From positions 6,882,108 through 6,946,107 of the forward strand of contig OX359265.1 in assembly GCA_947179155.2 (NCBI GenBank): a DNA stretch of 64,000 nucleotides. Reading direction: 5' to 3'. Source of the stretch: Hedera helix (taxonomy: Eukaryota > Streptophyta > Magnoliopsida > Apiales > Araliaceae). Positions 37,407-48,830 of this stretch are shown in pieces. The notes under the pieces are model-generated. The model worked only from the letters and a program-made list of their open reading frames with translations. It searched no databases and was not told the origin of the DNA. Positions within the stretch are counted from its first letter, which is position 1. Every line of letters starts with the position of its first letter. A program made the position numbers and the translations under genes.

Positions 37407-37876
37407 TATATATATGGTCCTCTAATCAAAACAATTGTAGGAGCAAACAAGAAAAACCATTGTCAAACAAAGTAGACATGTAACAAGAGAATGATAATTG
37501 CATAATGGAAGTAAAAGTGATGTGTATTACTTTCACTACAATCTATTGTATACAACTATAGTCTCTATACATATATTTCCAAACCTAGTTCATGTGAGTA
37601 AGCTTTTGTGCTACTATCACCAACCCAAGAAGTTTATTCAACCCCTTACATAGTACATCTTGCTTACACCACATGACCTCCGGCTCAAAAAAAAATCCAT
37701 TACATGTATGATGTATCTATAAACCATAATTATACCTGCTACATAGGTGTAGAAGATAAACTGATTGCATATTACTTACACCACATGCCATCCAGCCACA
37801 AAAAACCCCATTGCATATTGGGAATTTGAAGTAGTTTATTCGCATACACGATAATGTTCAAGAAGTACCTCCCTCA
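37407..37876. other. Spacer, 3' flank of the DUF2358 gene
   Basis: No ORF is visible. It probably includes the 3'UTR of the minus-strand DUF2358 gene. Confidence 0.4.
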
Positions 37877-38792
37877 CTATGAACAAGTAACTAGGCAGTC
37901 TTGCGCAATCATAGAAGAACCTTCATCTTCCAAAGTCTCCCTAACCGCGCAATAGAACTTCAGCCACGAGGATGGGTAGTTGTCAACCGGACCCCAAAAG
38001 AATGTTGGGTTGGGAGTTGCTGGACTAGCACCCACCAAATCCAACATGGATGCAGCTGGTTTCAGCTGCCGTGGAAAATTGAATGCCAAATTGTCCACTT
38101 TGTGTTCATAAATTTTACCATTTCGATCTAACTTATACCGCGAAGTGCCCTGAAACTGGCCCTTAGCCTCCCAGGGTACCCTAGGAACCCCCTTCAAATT
38201 CCACCTGATCAAGATTACATTCTCTGTAGGCTGCCAAACCCTAAAAATCTCTAGTGAAATCTCTCTAAACAAAATTTTACCATGAAATCTCAATGCCCAG
38301 AATATCAACTTGTAGTTTTCAATTCCAGTAAATTTGTTCAAAGGGTCTACAAATGTTATATCATCCCTGCCAATAATTCAACAAAAAACCCCAAATTCAT
38401 TTTCTAAAAAACAAAACCCTAATGAATTCAATTACTTAAATAGTAGTAACCAAGAAACATAAAATGAGAAATTAATGAAATGGGTACCTGTAAATATCAT
38501 AATTAAGATCTTTGGCGAAGAGTAGAGGTAAATCTTCACGAAGGGTTCGTACAGCCAATCCCAAATTGACATAGAAATCATCATTTTGGTGCTCCTGGCC
38601 ACCAGGTGGAGCTTGGTTAACCTGTCCGACCCCATTTGGGAGAGAATCCAGCAGCTTGGTGAGAGGAGAGATAATGGAGGAGGTGGGTTTTGTAAGAAGA
38701 GAGGTTAGGTGGTGAACTGTGTAATTGGAGGGTTTATCTTTGGATTGAAGTTGGAGTAGAGCAGGAGAGAGATTGGGAAGAACAAAAGCCAT
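37877..38792 (-). CDS. DUF2358 (NTF2/SnoaL-like) protein, probably chloroplast-targeted
   Basis: Two exons, 38792-38488 and 38366-37877, joined by a 121-bp GT-AG intron, give 264 aa. The C-terminal 200 residues match the plant DUF2358 pattern: REDLPLLFAKDLNYDIYRDD, then FVDPLNKFTGIENYK, RISLEIFRVWQ-type and WNLKG segments ending in YPSSWLKFYCAVRETL. The fold is a small cone related to NTF2; the biochemical role is unknown. The N-terminus (MAFVLPNLSPALLQ, Ser/Thr-rich, few acidic residues) resembles a plastid transit peptide. An upstream in-frame ATG at 38894 would add 34 residues. I prefer 38792 because the leader before it is Lys/Ser-rich and poorly organised, but this is not certain. Confidence 0.85.
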
Positions 38793-38894
38793 TACTACAA
38801 TAATATCTCTTCTGTTTGATTTCTTGGTTTGGCTCAGCTTAGCCTTCCATGAGAGGAGAGAGAGGGGATTTGTGTAGGGGGGTGATTCTAGCAA

Positions 38895-40691
38895 AATTGG
38901 CTTCCTTGAAAATTGAGTGGTTTAAAAAGGCCATGAATTTCAGTTTTACTTTTTCTAATTTAAATATTGAATAAATATTAATTTGAGCAATTTTTTAATA
39001 TAAGTAGCAAAATAATAAATTATTGTCATAACCCACTTTCAAATATAGAAAGACCTATTTTCGCTACTCAACAAACTTAAAAATAGTTAAAACGAGAAAA
39101 AAAAAATTAAAAAAAAAATTAAGTTATTATAAAAAATCTAATAAACTTAAATATCAAAATAAAATAATCAGGTAATTACAGAAAATAATAATAAAAAATA
39201 ACTTAAATGAGAAAAAATAATCTCTAAAAAAAAATTAAAAAATTATCACACGACATAAAAATAAAACTCTTCTACAAATAGAAAGAAAGCGATTGGGACG
39301 GTCCTAGGGTAGTCAAGTGGAGGCCGTCGTCTTCACTAATTTATTTTTTCTTATTTAGAATATGTATATTTTTGTTAGGTTTATTTATTGCCTAATATTT
39401 TATTGACTTTTACTCAAATGAGAATAAACCCACTTTATACAAATTATTAGGCATGGTCTCCACTTTCAAATGATAAAAATTTTAATTTTCTTTTGTGGTC
39501 ATTAATTTGTGCTTAAATTTATATTAAATTTTATTTTTTTATTATATATATTGTACCAATGCGCCTGCTAAATATAAAATTGTGTCCGTCCTTGAAAGCA
39601 AAAAACAAGTAGTTATGTAGAAAATAAAATTTCACATAAATTGAGAATAAAAATACCAACAGACATAAAAAAAAAAATATAACATAAAATTATTTTATTA
39701 AAAATGCTTAAAGTACACAGTTTTGATGCAAAATATTGTATAAAATCTATTATACCCTTGAAAATAAGGTTTACTATTTTAGCTTGAATTCTTTTTTTAA
39801 TATACTTACATGTAGTTCATTGTATAAAACAAAATATTAATAGAATTTAGTTTTCAAATATAAGATTCAGTTTAATTTTTTTAAAGTTAATGTAAGATGT
39901 TTTCATATCTAAATTTAATGAGATTTATTTAATTTACAAATAATAAATTTTAGATTAATAATAATTTATAATAACCTATAATTTGTATAATTGTATTGCT
40001 TAAAATTATATAAATTAATATTATATTTAATTTTAAAAATAATAATGGACTTTAAAAATAAAATAAAATAGTTTATTTTTACACAGAGGGTTTGCAAACA
40101 AAAATAAAAAAGTTAAATAGAATTAAGAATTAATATTCTTACAAATAAATAATTTCATAAAGTTTTAACCATTTTCATAAAAAATTAAATGTCGTTAGAA
40201 CAAGTGTCGCTAAATGTGTGTAATTTTTGCTCGGGATAATTTCATTTCATTAGCCTTATTTTATTGGTAAACTTTTCCCTATCAATTATTATTACTTTTA
40301 TTTTGGATACTTCTGCGTGCGTTTTATTTCTTCAACTTCTGGTCTGTTGCTCAAAGGAAGAAGAGGCATCCACGAGGAAGACGAAAAATCGATCCAATGT
40401 TAGTACTATTCCGTCTTATTCTTTTTCAAGTTTTGTTCTGCCCTAATTTACACCCAATTCTTGCATTATTTGAAATTTACCGTCTCCTACATAAATATAA
40501 ACGCACACACACACACACATATATATGCCAGATAACTTGAATAGTAGGCAAAAAGTATTGAGGTATCTATATTTGTGTTCTTGTAAAATATTCAACAATA
40601 TAAAGTTTGAATTTACTAGTTTGAACAGGAAAAATTGTGAAAATTGATACTTTGACTAGTTAATGAAACAGGTATAACCCTGTTTTTATTG
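38895..40691. other. AT-rich intergenic spacer
   Basis: Very AT-rich (39000-40200) with no ORF. An ORF at 40264-40446 followed by a possible splice donor may be a leader exon of the fragment at 41.7 kb, but the phases do not join well. A (CA)n/(TA)n run lies at about 40502-40524. Confidence 0.4.
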
Positions 40692-40821
40692 AGGGAATTG
40701 ATATTTTCACAAGCAAAATTTGATATTTTCACAAGTTTTCTCACATGAGTGTGTGGCCCATTTACTATTTATGTGAGCTTGTGGATTATATCAGTTTCAC
40801 TTGTGGAAATATCAATTCCTT
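40692..40821. repeat. Palindromic MITE copy (GATATTTTCAC family)
   Basis: The best-preserved copy: GGGAATTGATATTTTCACAA at the left, TTGTGGAAATATCAATTCC at the right, 130 bp. The motif TTTGATATTTTCACAAG is repeated just inside the left end. Confidence 0.7.
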
Positions 40822-41691
40822 TTATTTACCCCCAAAAGTTTGAACTATAGAATGACTGATGTGCGCAATGAATTCATGATCATACAAACAAGAAAACAAT
40901 CAGATACCATCAGTACTATAAAACATTTAAATTTGTTTTTCTCCATAAAAAGTATACTTACTGAAAGAGTATTATGGGCTCGGATAATGTGTTGGTAGCG
41001 TTACAGTAAGAAGATCATTTGAATCTTTGTTGTGTTCATTATATAATCTACATTTGATTGTTAAACATATAGTATTCAGTTTATACACTCCCAGCAATTC
41101 TATAAAATAATCATTAGAAACACTCTAAGAATAATGTGAAATGCCAAATATTATGGTAATCCAGCTAATATAAAAAGGTTGTAAAGAACAATTTGTTAGA
41201 ATGAGGTGTTCCTTGATGTTTTGATGAGGCTTTACATGTTGTTCAATAGTCTATGTATATAGTTAAATGTAAATCTGTCAATCAAGTTAAAGATTTGAAT
41301 ATTACGGAACACAATAGGTTTAATAAATAGAATATCTGAAACTGAGTTTCATATGAAGGCTAAATACACTATATATATGATCTCTATTTGAGTTGGGAGC
41401 TTGTAACGTGTCTTTGTGTGTCACCATGGTTTTTTTTTACCTTGAATACGAAAACCTATTGTAGTGCTGAAATTGAATTTGTGTATGTGGGTGAGGTAGT
41501 AATAGACAAGTACTTTGTGTTCCTCACATTATTTGTTTGATGTTTCCATTCGTGTACTTTTATTTATTTTTATTTTATTTTCTTCTTGAATGCTATGTAA
41601 GATTCTTTTAATGTTTTCTCATTTTTGTTGATATGTTACATGCTTGGCCTATGATTTTTTATCTAATTTTTTTTTTTCTCAATACTCACAG

Positions 41692-42335
41692 TTAATGATA
41701 GTCAGGTTATCAAAAATTTAAAGATGGATATGGTAAAGATTGTGATTTGGGAAATGTGGAAATTTTTTATGATGGTTGTAATTCATCAAGTAAGAACAAG
41801 ACAACTACTCCTACTGTTTGTTTTGTGCCTTTATCTTGATTCCATCAATCTAAAGCGTAAACGTCGTAAGCAAGAATCTAGTGAGGAACACTGCATGTCC
41901 AGACAGAGAGTAAGAGATGGATTTGAAGGAACTAGTCCTATATCAAAAGTTGAAGCACTATCTCACAGTAAGGCTACTTCAAAACCGAAGAAAATGAGAG
42001 TTTCAACTGATAACACCGCTGAGAAATATGTTTCCATCTTAGCCATTGAAAAAGTTGCAAATATGATCAATGATGGTAACAAGGAGATAATCAATGCCTT
42101 TGCTAATGCGACTGTAACAATGTCAAATGCCATTTCAACTTCACAACAGTGTATCTACTCACCATCAGAAATTTACGCTGAATTGATTCAAATGAAGCTT
42201 GAGCAGCCTGCCCTTGATGAAGCCTATTATTGGCTTGCGGATAATGAGAAGATGGTCAAGTTACTTTTTGGATTTCCACCTGAGAGGCGCAAAGACGCTT
42301 TACAAAGTATGATGAATTCGTCAAAGGGTCGTTGA
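41692..42335 (+). pseudogene. C-terminal part of a Myb/SANT-like (L10-interacting MYB / Harbinger-associated) protein
   Basis: An acceptor-like TTTTTTTTTCTCAATACTCACAG precedes the frame. The C-terminal stretch (IYAELIQMKLEQPALDEAYY, LADNEKMVKLLFGFPPERRK) matches the conserved tail of plant Myb/SANT-like proteins related to Harbinger transposon MYB factors. No trihelix/SANT domain is found in the 1.5 kb upstream. The first about 30 codons make better protein in another frame (YGKDCDLGNVEIFYDG), so a frameshift between the N- and C-terminal parts is likely. It may be a broken gene copy or transposon remnant. Confidence is moderate for the family, low for function. Confidence 0.5.
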
Positions 42336-42705
42336 TGGGTTTCTACTTGAGTTAGCATTTTATATTTTTGTGTTGTTTCCATTAGGACATGTATATTTGG
42401 GTTTTCACTCGAGTTAGGATTTCCATTCAAGTGATGCTTTTTTTGTTGTTGTATGAATGGGAATTAGAATCTTGAATTCTTCTTGTAGTTAAAACATGTA
42501 TACATATCTACTTTTGGTTGCCATTTGGCATAAATTTATATTCCTATCTGCATTGAATTAGTATTGGTGGTGCTTGTGTCAATTTGTAGCTCAGTTTTTA
42601 CAGGTCAAAATGTGTAAAGTGGAAGTGTTTGGTTAAGCACTTGCAGGCAATGTATGTGTATGTGTGTTTGTATGTATGTGTGTATTTGCTCTTGGAGTAG
42701 CCCGC

Positions 42706-42797
42706 GAATGCAGTTGAATATACTTCGAAAAGTGAGAAATGAACATGCACTGAATGCAGTTGAATATACTTTGAAAAGTGAGGAATGAACATGCACT
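42706..42797. repeat. Tandem duplication, 46 bp x 2
   Basis: Two head-to-tail copies beginning GAATGCAGTTGAATATACTT at 42706 and 42752 differ at only a couple of positions. The minus-strand ORFs over this stretch are by-products of the repeat. Confidence 0.9.
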
Positions 42798-43077
42798 GTA
42801 AAGACCGAGAGAGTAAGAACTCTCCATCATTCCGGGTTGTGACCGTCTCCCTGCCTTGGACTACCTGCCTTAAATGAGTAGTAACATTGCATCGTAGCAA
42901 TGTTTATTTGCAAATTGTGTGCCACTACAGTGCATCCTGCTACAAACTGCTATTAGCCCACAAAATGGAGCGCTTGGATTTATATTCAATCAAATTAGTC
43001 GATGTGTTGGGTAAAGAGTTCCTGCTCAAGGATGTCAAATGAACTCTCGTGACTCGTGAGCATTGTATGGAATATTG

Positions 43078-43274
43078 TACTCTCTCTATTCCAAATTATA
43101 AAATCATTTTTGACCGTTGAAAGTCAATTTAAGGCATTTTTAAAGTCAAAATTGAAATAATTCATAAAAAATTATGAAGAAAATAAAATATTACAATTAG
43201 TATTTTTTATATCAATTTTGAGTTTAAAAATATTTTAAATTGAGTGATCTTATATTTTGGAACAAATGGCGTAT
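43078..43274. mobile_element. Stowaway-like MITE
   Basis: ACTCTCTCTATTCCAAATTA at the left pairs with TATATTTTGGAACAAATGGCG at the right. About 197 bp, AT-rich interior with no ORF. Confidence 0.55.
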
Positions 43275-43404
43275 ATAACGAGATTTGTTCCAAACTTCGA
43301 TTATCAAAAGAAGGCTGTGCATGTTTTTCTTGTATGTTTATTATAGATCCATGCTAGTGTATATTTTTGTGAAAGTCCTTCCAAGTAGGAATTCCAACCG
43401 GGAA

Positions 43405-43448
43405 GTGATATTCCCACAGGGTTTTTTGATATTTTCACAAATATCAAA
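43405..43448. repeat. Fragment of the palindromic MITE family
   Basis: GTGATATTCCCACAGG followed by TTTTTTGATATTTTCACAAA. Only one end is preserved. Confidence 0.4.
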
Positions 43449-44809
43449 AATGGAAAGTAGAGACTAACAGGAAATTGCCATAGAAATAAGGTGATAGCAT
43501 GAAAAAGTTCAACTTTCTGTGTTCCAAGTGGCTTACTGGTTTATAGCTGGAAGTGTTTGATGGCTATGAAAGCTAACTATTTTGTAACAAATTAATCGTT
43601 AATACCTTCATAGAAATATAAACAAGTACAAGCATAGCAGCCCTATAAATACAACCACCTGAAACACAACACGACAAGCAGACCAGGACAGCAACAAAAC
43701 AAAGCAGATCGGAACTTCATAGCTAACCAAACTGGGACAGGAAACCACAGCTTAAGAACACCAACCTATACCGGGGTTACCAGGGAACCCTATCCGCCCT
43801 GCGATTTGAGAACCAGAAACTATTGTTTCGTGTTTTGAATCGTGGTACGAAAATGTAGATACCTTTTGTATTTCATCAGTAGGTAGCGTTCTCCGTAGCC
43901 GATTTTGTTCCACGTAGCATATCGATCCACGTTCCTGGTTCTGCATCAAACTTAAAGAAACAACAAAAGAAATCCAAAAACTCATGGAGGCTTCCAGCAT
44001 AACCAATGGTGAGAGACATCAACTCTTGATGCAGACCAATTGTGTAACAAGGATAAAGTGGCTGACGAGGCATTACATACTGTAGCAGTCAAAATACCAC
44101 ACAGGCGACGTTACATACTGGTAAGCATGTGCCATGCCCTGGAACCAAAACTAGAACTTTCACACTATTATTTCAAACTAGAGCATACGGATCTTGAAGA
44201 ATGGAAACTGCAAGCCAGTATTTTAAGTTTTGTCACTCAGCATTATTTTTCAATTTCCGGCACCTACAGCTGGTTATACTCTCCAACATGCATATATACT
44301 GGATGGCGGCCTATCCGCAAATCAGTTTTACAACCGTGAGGGGAAGGTTCAAAATCTAGAATCTCATACTCTTTCAATCTTTCTCAGACTTGGTGAAAAT
44401 AGTGGTCTTTTGAGAACTGTCGAAGAATAATTTTCATGCTGAAAGGGTAAATAGGTAACCTAGACAGCATTAGAGAATTATAGACAACTATCAATGGTAG
44501 AAACAATCAGAAATATAACACCGAGAATAAAGTTACTGGAGTCGCAATGCTAAGGGAATTCTTGGCATTCACTCCTCTAAATTTATGCATCATAATGTAA
44601 CTGGACTAATTAGACCTGCAAACTCCCATTCTTAAACCAGAGTGTCACTGATCCGTCAAATTTGCAACTTATCCTATCACAGCTAAGTAGAGGGCCTCCA
44701 GTCAACTCAGTTTGGCTAGGAAGGAAACAACCACCCTGACAATTGAAATGTCAAAAAAATGCCTCCCTCTAAGAAATAATTTGATTTTTCTCTTGTATGT
44801 ATATGTCTC

Positions 44810-44810
<1 letters not shown>

Positions 44811-44851
<41 letters not shown>
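44811..44851. repeat. (GT)10(AT)10 compound microsatellite
   Basis: Ten GT units pass directly into about ten AT units. Confidence 0.95.
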
Positions 44852-46009
44852 CAAAAGAAATAATATTATAACAGTGTAAATGAATAGGGTATTTACTCCA
44901 AATAATAAGAAATTAAGCTGGCAAGGAATTGAAATCTACTTACAAAGTTTAAACAGAGGAATTTAAGGATTCTTCATAGTATTTATCAAAACCAATTGGT
45001 AAAGCACCAAAGTGCAACACCCTATAAATAAATTACAGTGATGGAAGTGCATTAAAAACTTTGCAAAAGTCTTATCAGAATTAAGAACAATTTATAACAA
45101 AGTAAGAAGAGAAAAATAAATCCACATACAACAAAGTAAGACTATACTGCATCACTGCTCAATTGAACTGGTACCCAGCTCCTAATCAAATAAAAAAAAA
45201 ACAAAGTTGAACCGTGAGACTTGTATTTTCAAAGTAGAACTAACACTGCCAGCAGAGTTTAATTGGATAGCAAATATGTAAAATGGTCACTTTTCAATGC
45301 ATAATGCATGACACATGCAGGAAAATCACCTTCTTTAAGAGGGAGAAAGGTGGGTTCTACTGCCGGATTGCAATGAATGAGATAGTCAAATGTCAATACA
45401 CGAGAAAGCTGGAGAGGATTGGGTTCAAAACCATACGTATCTTCCCAGCAGAGTTCAATTGGACAGCAAATATGTGAAATTGTCACACCTTTGTTTCTTA
45501 GATCATGTTGTACTGCTTTTCAACACATAATTCAAGGAACAATCAGCTGCTTCAAAATCTTCCTCCTAATATTGATTCCCATTTGAAAGGCAAAAGAACA
45601 TTATACCTGCAAGTGCCTTCAATGTCCTATGGATGCCTATTGGCTTAAACCCAAACAATCTTTCGAATTGAGCACCAGTAAGGAAGCAACAAGAACAAAA
45701 AAACAAATAGGCTTTTTACAAGAAAAGCCTTTCTACAAGCCTCCCACAGTTCCAAATAAAAGCTATTAATAATAATATAACAATCACAATAGATCACCAC
45801 ATACATACGCTTGTTCAGCAAAATATTATTAGCATCACATTATTGAGATCTTTCTGTTAATTTATTAAATAAAATCACAAAACAAAGTTAATTAGCTCAA
45901 GAATTAATCAAATGTTATTTGAAACATATTACAGGACACAGTGAATCATTGTGTATTTTGCTCACTCGTAGGTGACCCTTGTTGTAACTTGCTCCACCTT
46001 TACAATATA

Positions 46010-46262
46010 ATACTCCCTCCATCTCACAAAAAAAATCTTATTTGCCAATTATTATTTTGTTCAACGGAAAGGGTCTCATTTTTATTGATGATGATATAAA
46101 ATGACATGTCCTCAAATTTAACATCCTTGTTATAATGACACCGCTACTGAACTAAAAAATCATTATATTTAGGTTAAACATGGAGAAAAAATATTTAGAG
46201 TGAAGCACTGAACAAAAATCCATAAAGTTTGCACTTTTTGTAAATGAGAATGCAGGAAGTAA
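46010..46262. mobile_element. Stowaway-like MITE
   Basis: TACTCCCTCCATCTCACAAA at the left and a decayed right end, AATGAGAATGCAGGAAGTA. About 250 bp, no coding content. Confidence 0.6.
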
Positions 46263-46964
46263 TGATAGTATACCATGTATAGTATGTTGAAGTATTTGGA
46301 CATGATTCATATCCGGCAGCTGCTGTACGACATGCTACATGTTTAGCATTACTTATTTAGAGGCCATGCTTATGATGTTCAGAGCAGCAACCTTGGCCAT
46401 CATCGAACAGGTGAAAATTAGATACGTAACTAGGAGAATGACAGGGTAAAAAAACTAAACTCGTTAAAGTACTTGTTTTACTGCTCTATGACTTATTCAA
46501 AGCTAGCTAATGATGTACTTGCTCAATGACTTCCACAATTTTAATTCAAAAGAAAAACGCAATCTAAGGCAGTAAATTACTCACCAGTGAAGGAGGACAT
46601 AGAATTATCAAAAGCCTAAATAAAAATTATATGAGCATCAGGGTATGCAAATTTATACTTGGCTTATAAAAGTGGAACAAAATTGTAACTTTTTTAACAA
46701 ATTGAGAACCTTGCTTATTCATAGCTTTTGGGTGCTGATTTTATTGTGTTAATTGTTGTTGAGTTGTGTCTATGTTGTTGCTGGTGAATTTGATCAATGA
46801 GGAGTTAAAACGAAGACCAATAGCAAAAGCAAGGGACACAGGAACAGCACACCAGAGGGGATAATCCGGTTCAAAAATCCCGGAGTATTCTCCCCTCAAA
46901 AACCAAAAGTGACCTGCCGTGTCATGGCGCAAAGGCCGTAACACATCAGAAACATAACCCCTTA

Positions 46965-46985
46965 CCCCCCCCCCCCCCCCCCCCC
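46965..46985. repeat. Poly(C) run, 21 bases
   Basis: An uninterrupted C homopolymer, one of three such runs in the window (also 55253-55278 and 56918-56941). Confidence 0.9.
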
Positions 46986-47218
46986 AATTGTCATATATAT
47001 GTCGATTCCCTCATATTCATATCCATAAAATTACAAACAGAGTATCGCAGCAAGATTTCTATAAATGTGAAAGATTTGTGCTTTTTCTCATCTGTCATGA
47101 AACCTGCAGAAACACTAGGAATACCATTCACAGATTACTCAATACAGTGATGGAAAGAAAAAACAGTGAGCAAAATTAAAGCTATACAAAGAAAGTTAGG
47201 AACCCACGTACCTTCCAC

Positions 47219-47380
47219 CTGAATTAGCCACTATTTGCCTGGCTTTATCACTGTGTTTGTCTGTGTGTTTGGAGGGAGAAGAAAAATTAAAGTATTTAAA
47301 ATTTATGAGAGAGAGAAAAAAAAACAAAATTTCCTTCCTTCTTTCTTTTTTCTTTTTTTAAAATTCACAACACAATATAT
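47219..47380 (-). promoter_or_regulatory. Possible minus-strand promoter and first exon
   Basis: Read on the minus strand, a TATA-like CTATATATATTG lies near 47380. It is followed by purine-rich leader-like sequence and a donor (GTGGAAG|GTACGT) at 47218. An acceptor-like TTTCTGCAG follows about 115 bp downstream. No coding frame can be attached, so this may be a non-coding transcript start or chance. Confidence 0.25.
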
Positions 47381-47399
47381 ATAGGAATCCTTATCTTTT

Positions 47400-48700
47400 T
47401 TAATGTAATACCCCCAAAAAAGTGATAAATAAAAATATAAAATAATAAAATAATAGTTAAATTTAATTTTTTAAAACATTTTATTTAAATTTTATATTAT
47501 ATTTGGATCAAATTTATGTTGACTAATAAATAAATAATGTATACTTAATTTATATGGTAACAATATTAATATTGCATAATGCATACGCTCAAATCAAATT
47601 AAACTTTGTTTATAATTATATTTATTCATATTCATCCGGTCTATGTGATTATATTTTTTTAAAGTTTAGATAAAATTAATGTATTCCACATTTATAAATG
47701 TTACGATGAGAAAGCTAATGAACAGAGAAGAAGTTTAGATAAAGAAAATATGTTATCGCATTAAGTCCTTTGTCTTAAGTCCAGCTTATTAACTTTGCAC
47801 GACGACTAACGTAAATGAAATTAGACTTCAACATATGTGTTTGGTCAAATTAAAATGTTCAGTATTATAACAAAAAATTATATCTGTTTTAAAATATAAA
47901 ATTAATATTAAATTTTTGAATTTAAATGGAGATCATTTTTAATTAAAAATTGATATTAATTAAAGGATTTGTAGTTTATTTATTAACTTATATCAAGCTG
48001 CTTATTTAAGAAGTTGAAATATTTTGTTTGATGGGATATTTCTTAAAATCATTAATTTCGAGAATAAGCTCTTATATTTGGCAAGTAAACACTTATAGCT
48101 TTAAATAAAGATTATGTACTCAACTTATACCTTTAAATAATCTAAAATTTTATTTGTTTACTAATGCCTGTGGTAGTAGTATTTGGACTCAAACACAACA
48201 TATTTACGTTTGAATTTTAAATGTTTGCGTCTTTAATGATAAAAAAAATCAAGTATTGCATAAAAATAAGTTAGCAAGTGAATAAGATTTTTAAATAAGT
48301 TTAAATCTTTTAAATATACTAAAGGCTTCAAATTATTTTAGACGAACAAACATATCTTGTATTTTGATCCTTAAATGTTATATTTAAAATAAATTATTTA
48401 TAAATAAATAAAATTATTTATATTTAATTATCCAACGGTATAATTAAATATGCATTAAAAAGATATTTGATACTTTTTTAACTTAATTTTTTTTAAAAAT
48501 TTTATTGTAAAATTTGTACAAAAAGTTTGGTATAATTGTGTCACGTTTTTTATTTTTCTCATTTACTTTTACAACTTTAATTATATTATTATTTTATATT
48601 ATTATTTTATTTTACTATTTAATTCTATAAAATTCTTATTTTATTCCGCATCATTTACGCACAGAACAAATACAAGTTCCTCCACTGAAAACAAGAGAGT
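47400..48700. other. AT-rich intergenic spacer
   Basis: Very AT-rich, no ORF and no clear repeat. The last 150 bp (from about 48660) carry the leader of the DCN1-like gene, including CTTCTTCTGCC-type pyrimidine stretches. Confidence 0.45.
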
Positions 48701-48830
48701 GGAGAGAGATATAAATCTGAAACCTACGAAAAAAGCCACGCCTGTTTCTCTCTCTTCTCGAATCCTTCTTCTGCCGAGCTTTTATCACTCGATTCTATCT
48801 GATTACTAGGGTTTCTCCAAAAAATTCGAG

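Larger units (their letters stand above)
43500..47218. other. Unassigned region with short ORFs, microsatellites and a MITE
   Basis: Several 60-100-codon ORFs exist here on the minus strand (43752-44073, 45259-45486, 46741-46944), with protein-like stretches such as GLHQELMSLTIGYAGS and TGGPLLSCDRISCKF. They cannot be joined into a convincing gene, because the implied introns would be too short. Minus-strand sequence near 43600-43750 resembles the 3' end of a plant LINE. A (GT)n(AT)n tract lies at 44811-44851, a MITE at 46010-46262 and a C run at 46965-46985. No family is recognised. Confidence 0.3.

Noticed and set aside
42598..42900. 100-codon minus-strand ORF with repeated segments
   Set aside because: Produced by the 46-bp tandem duplication and the adjacent GTATGT-rich stretch; no family match.
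43876..44735. A spliced minus-strand gene assembled from ORF pieces at 44616-44735, 44370-44438, 44264-44298, 44189-44207, 44115-44138 and 43876-44073
   Set aside because: The phases can be made to fit, but this needs micro-exons of 19-35 bp and introns of about 40-70 bp, below the usual plant minimum, and no piece matches a known family. Overfitting is the likelier explanation.
46741..46944. ORF with HFWFLRGEYSGIFEPDYPLW
   Set aside because: Protein-like in parts but isolated, starts next to a poly(C) run and has no recognisable family or usable splice neighbours.
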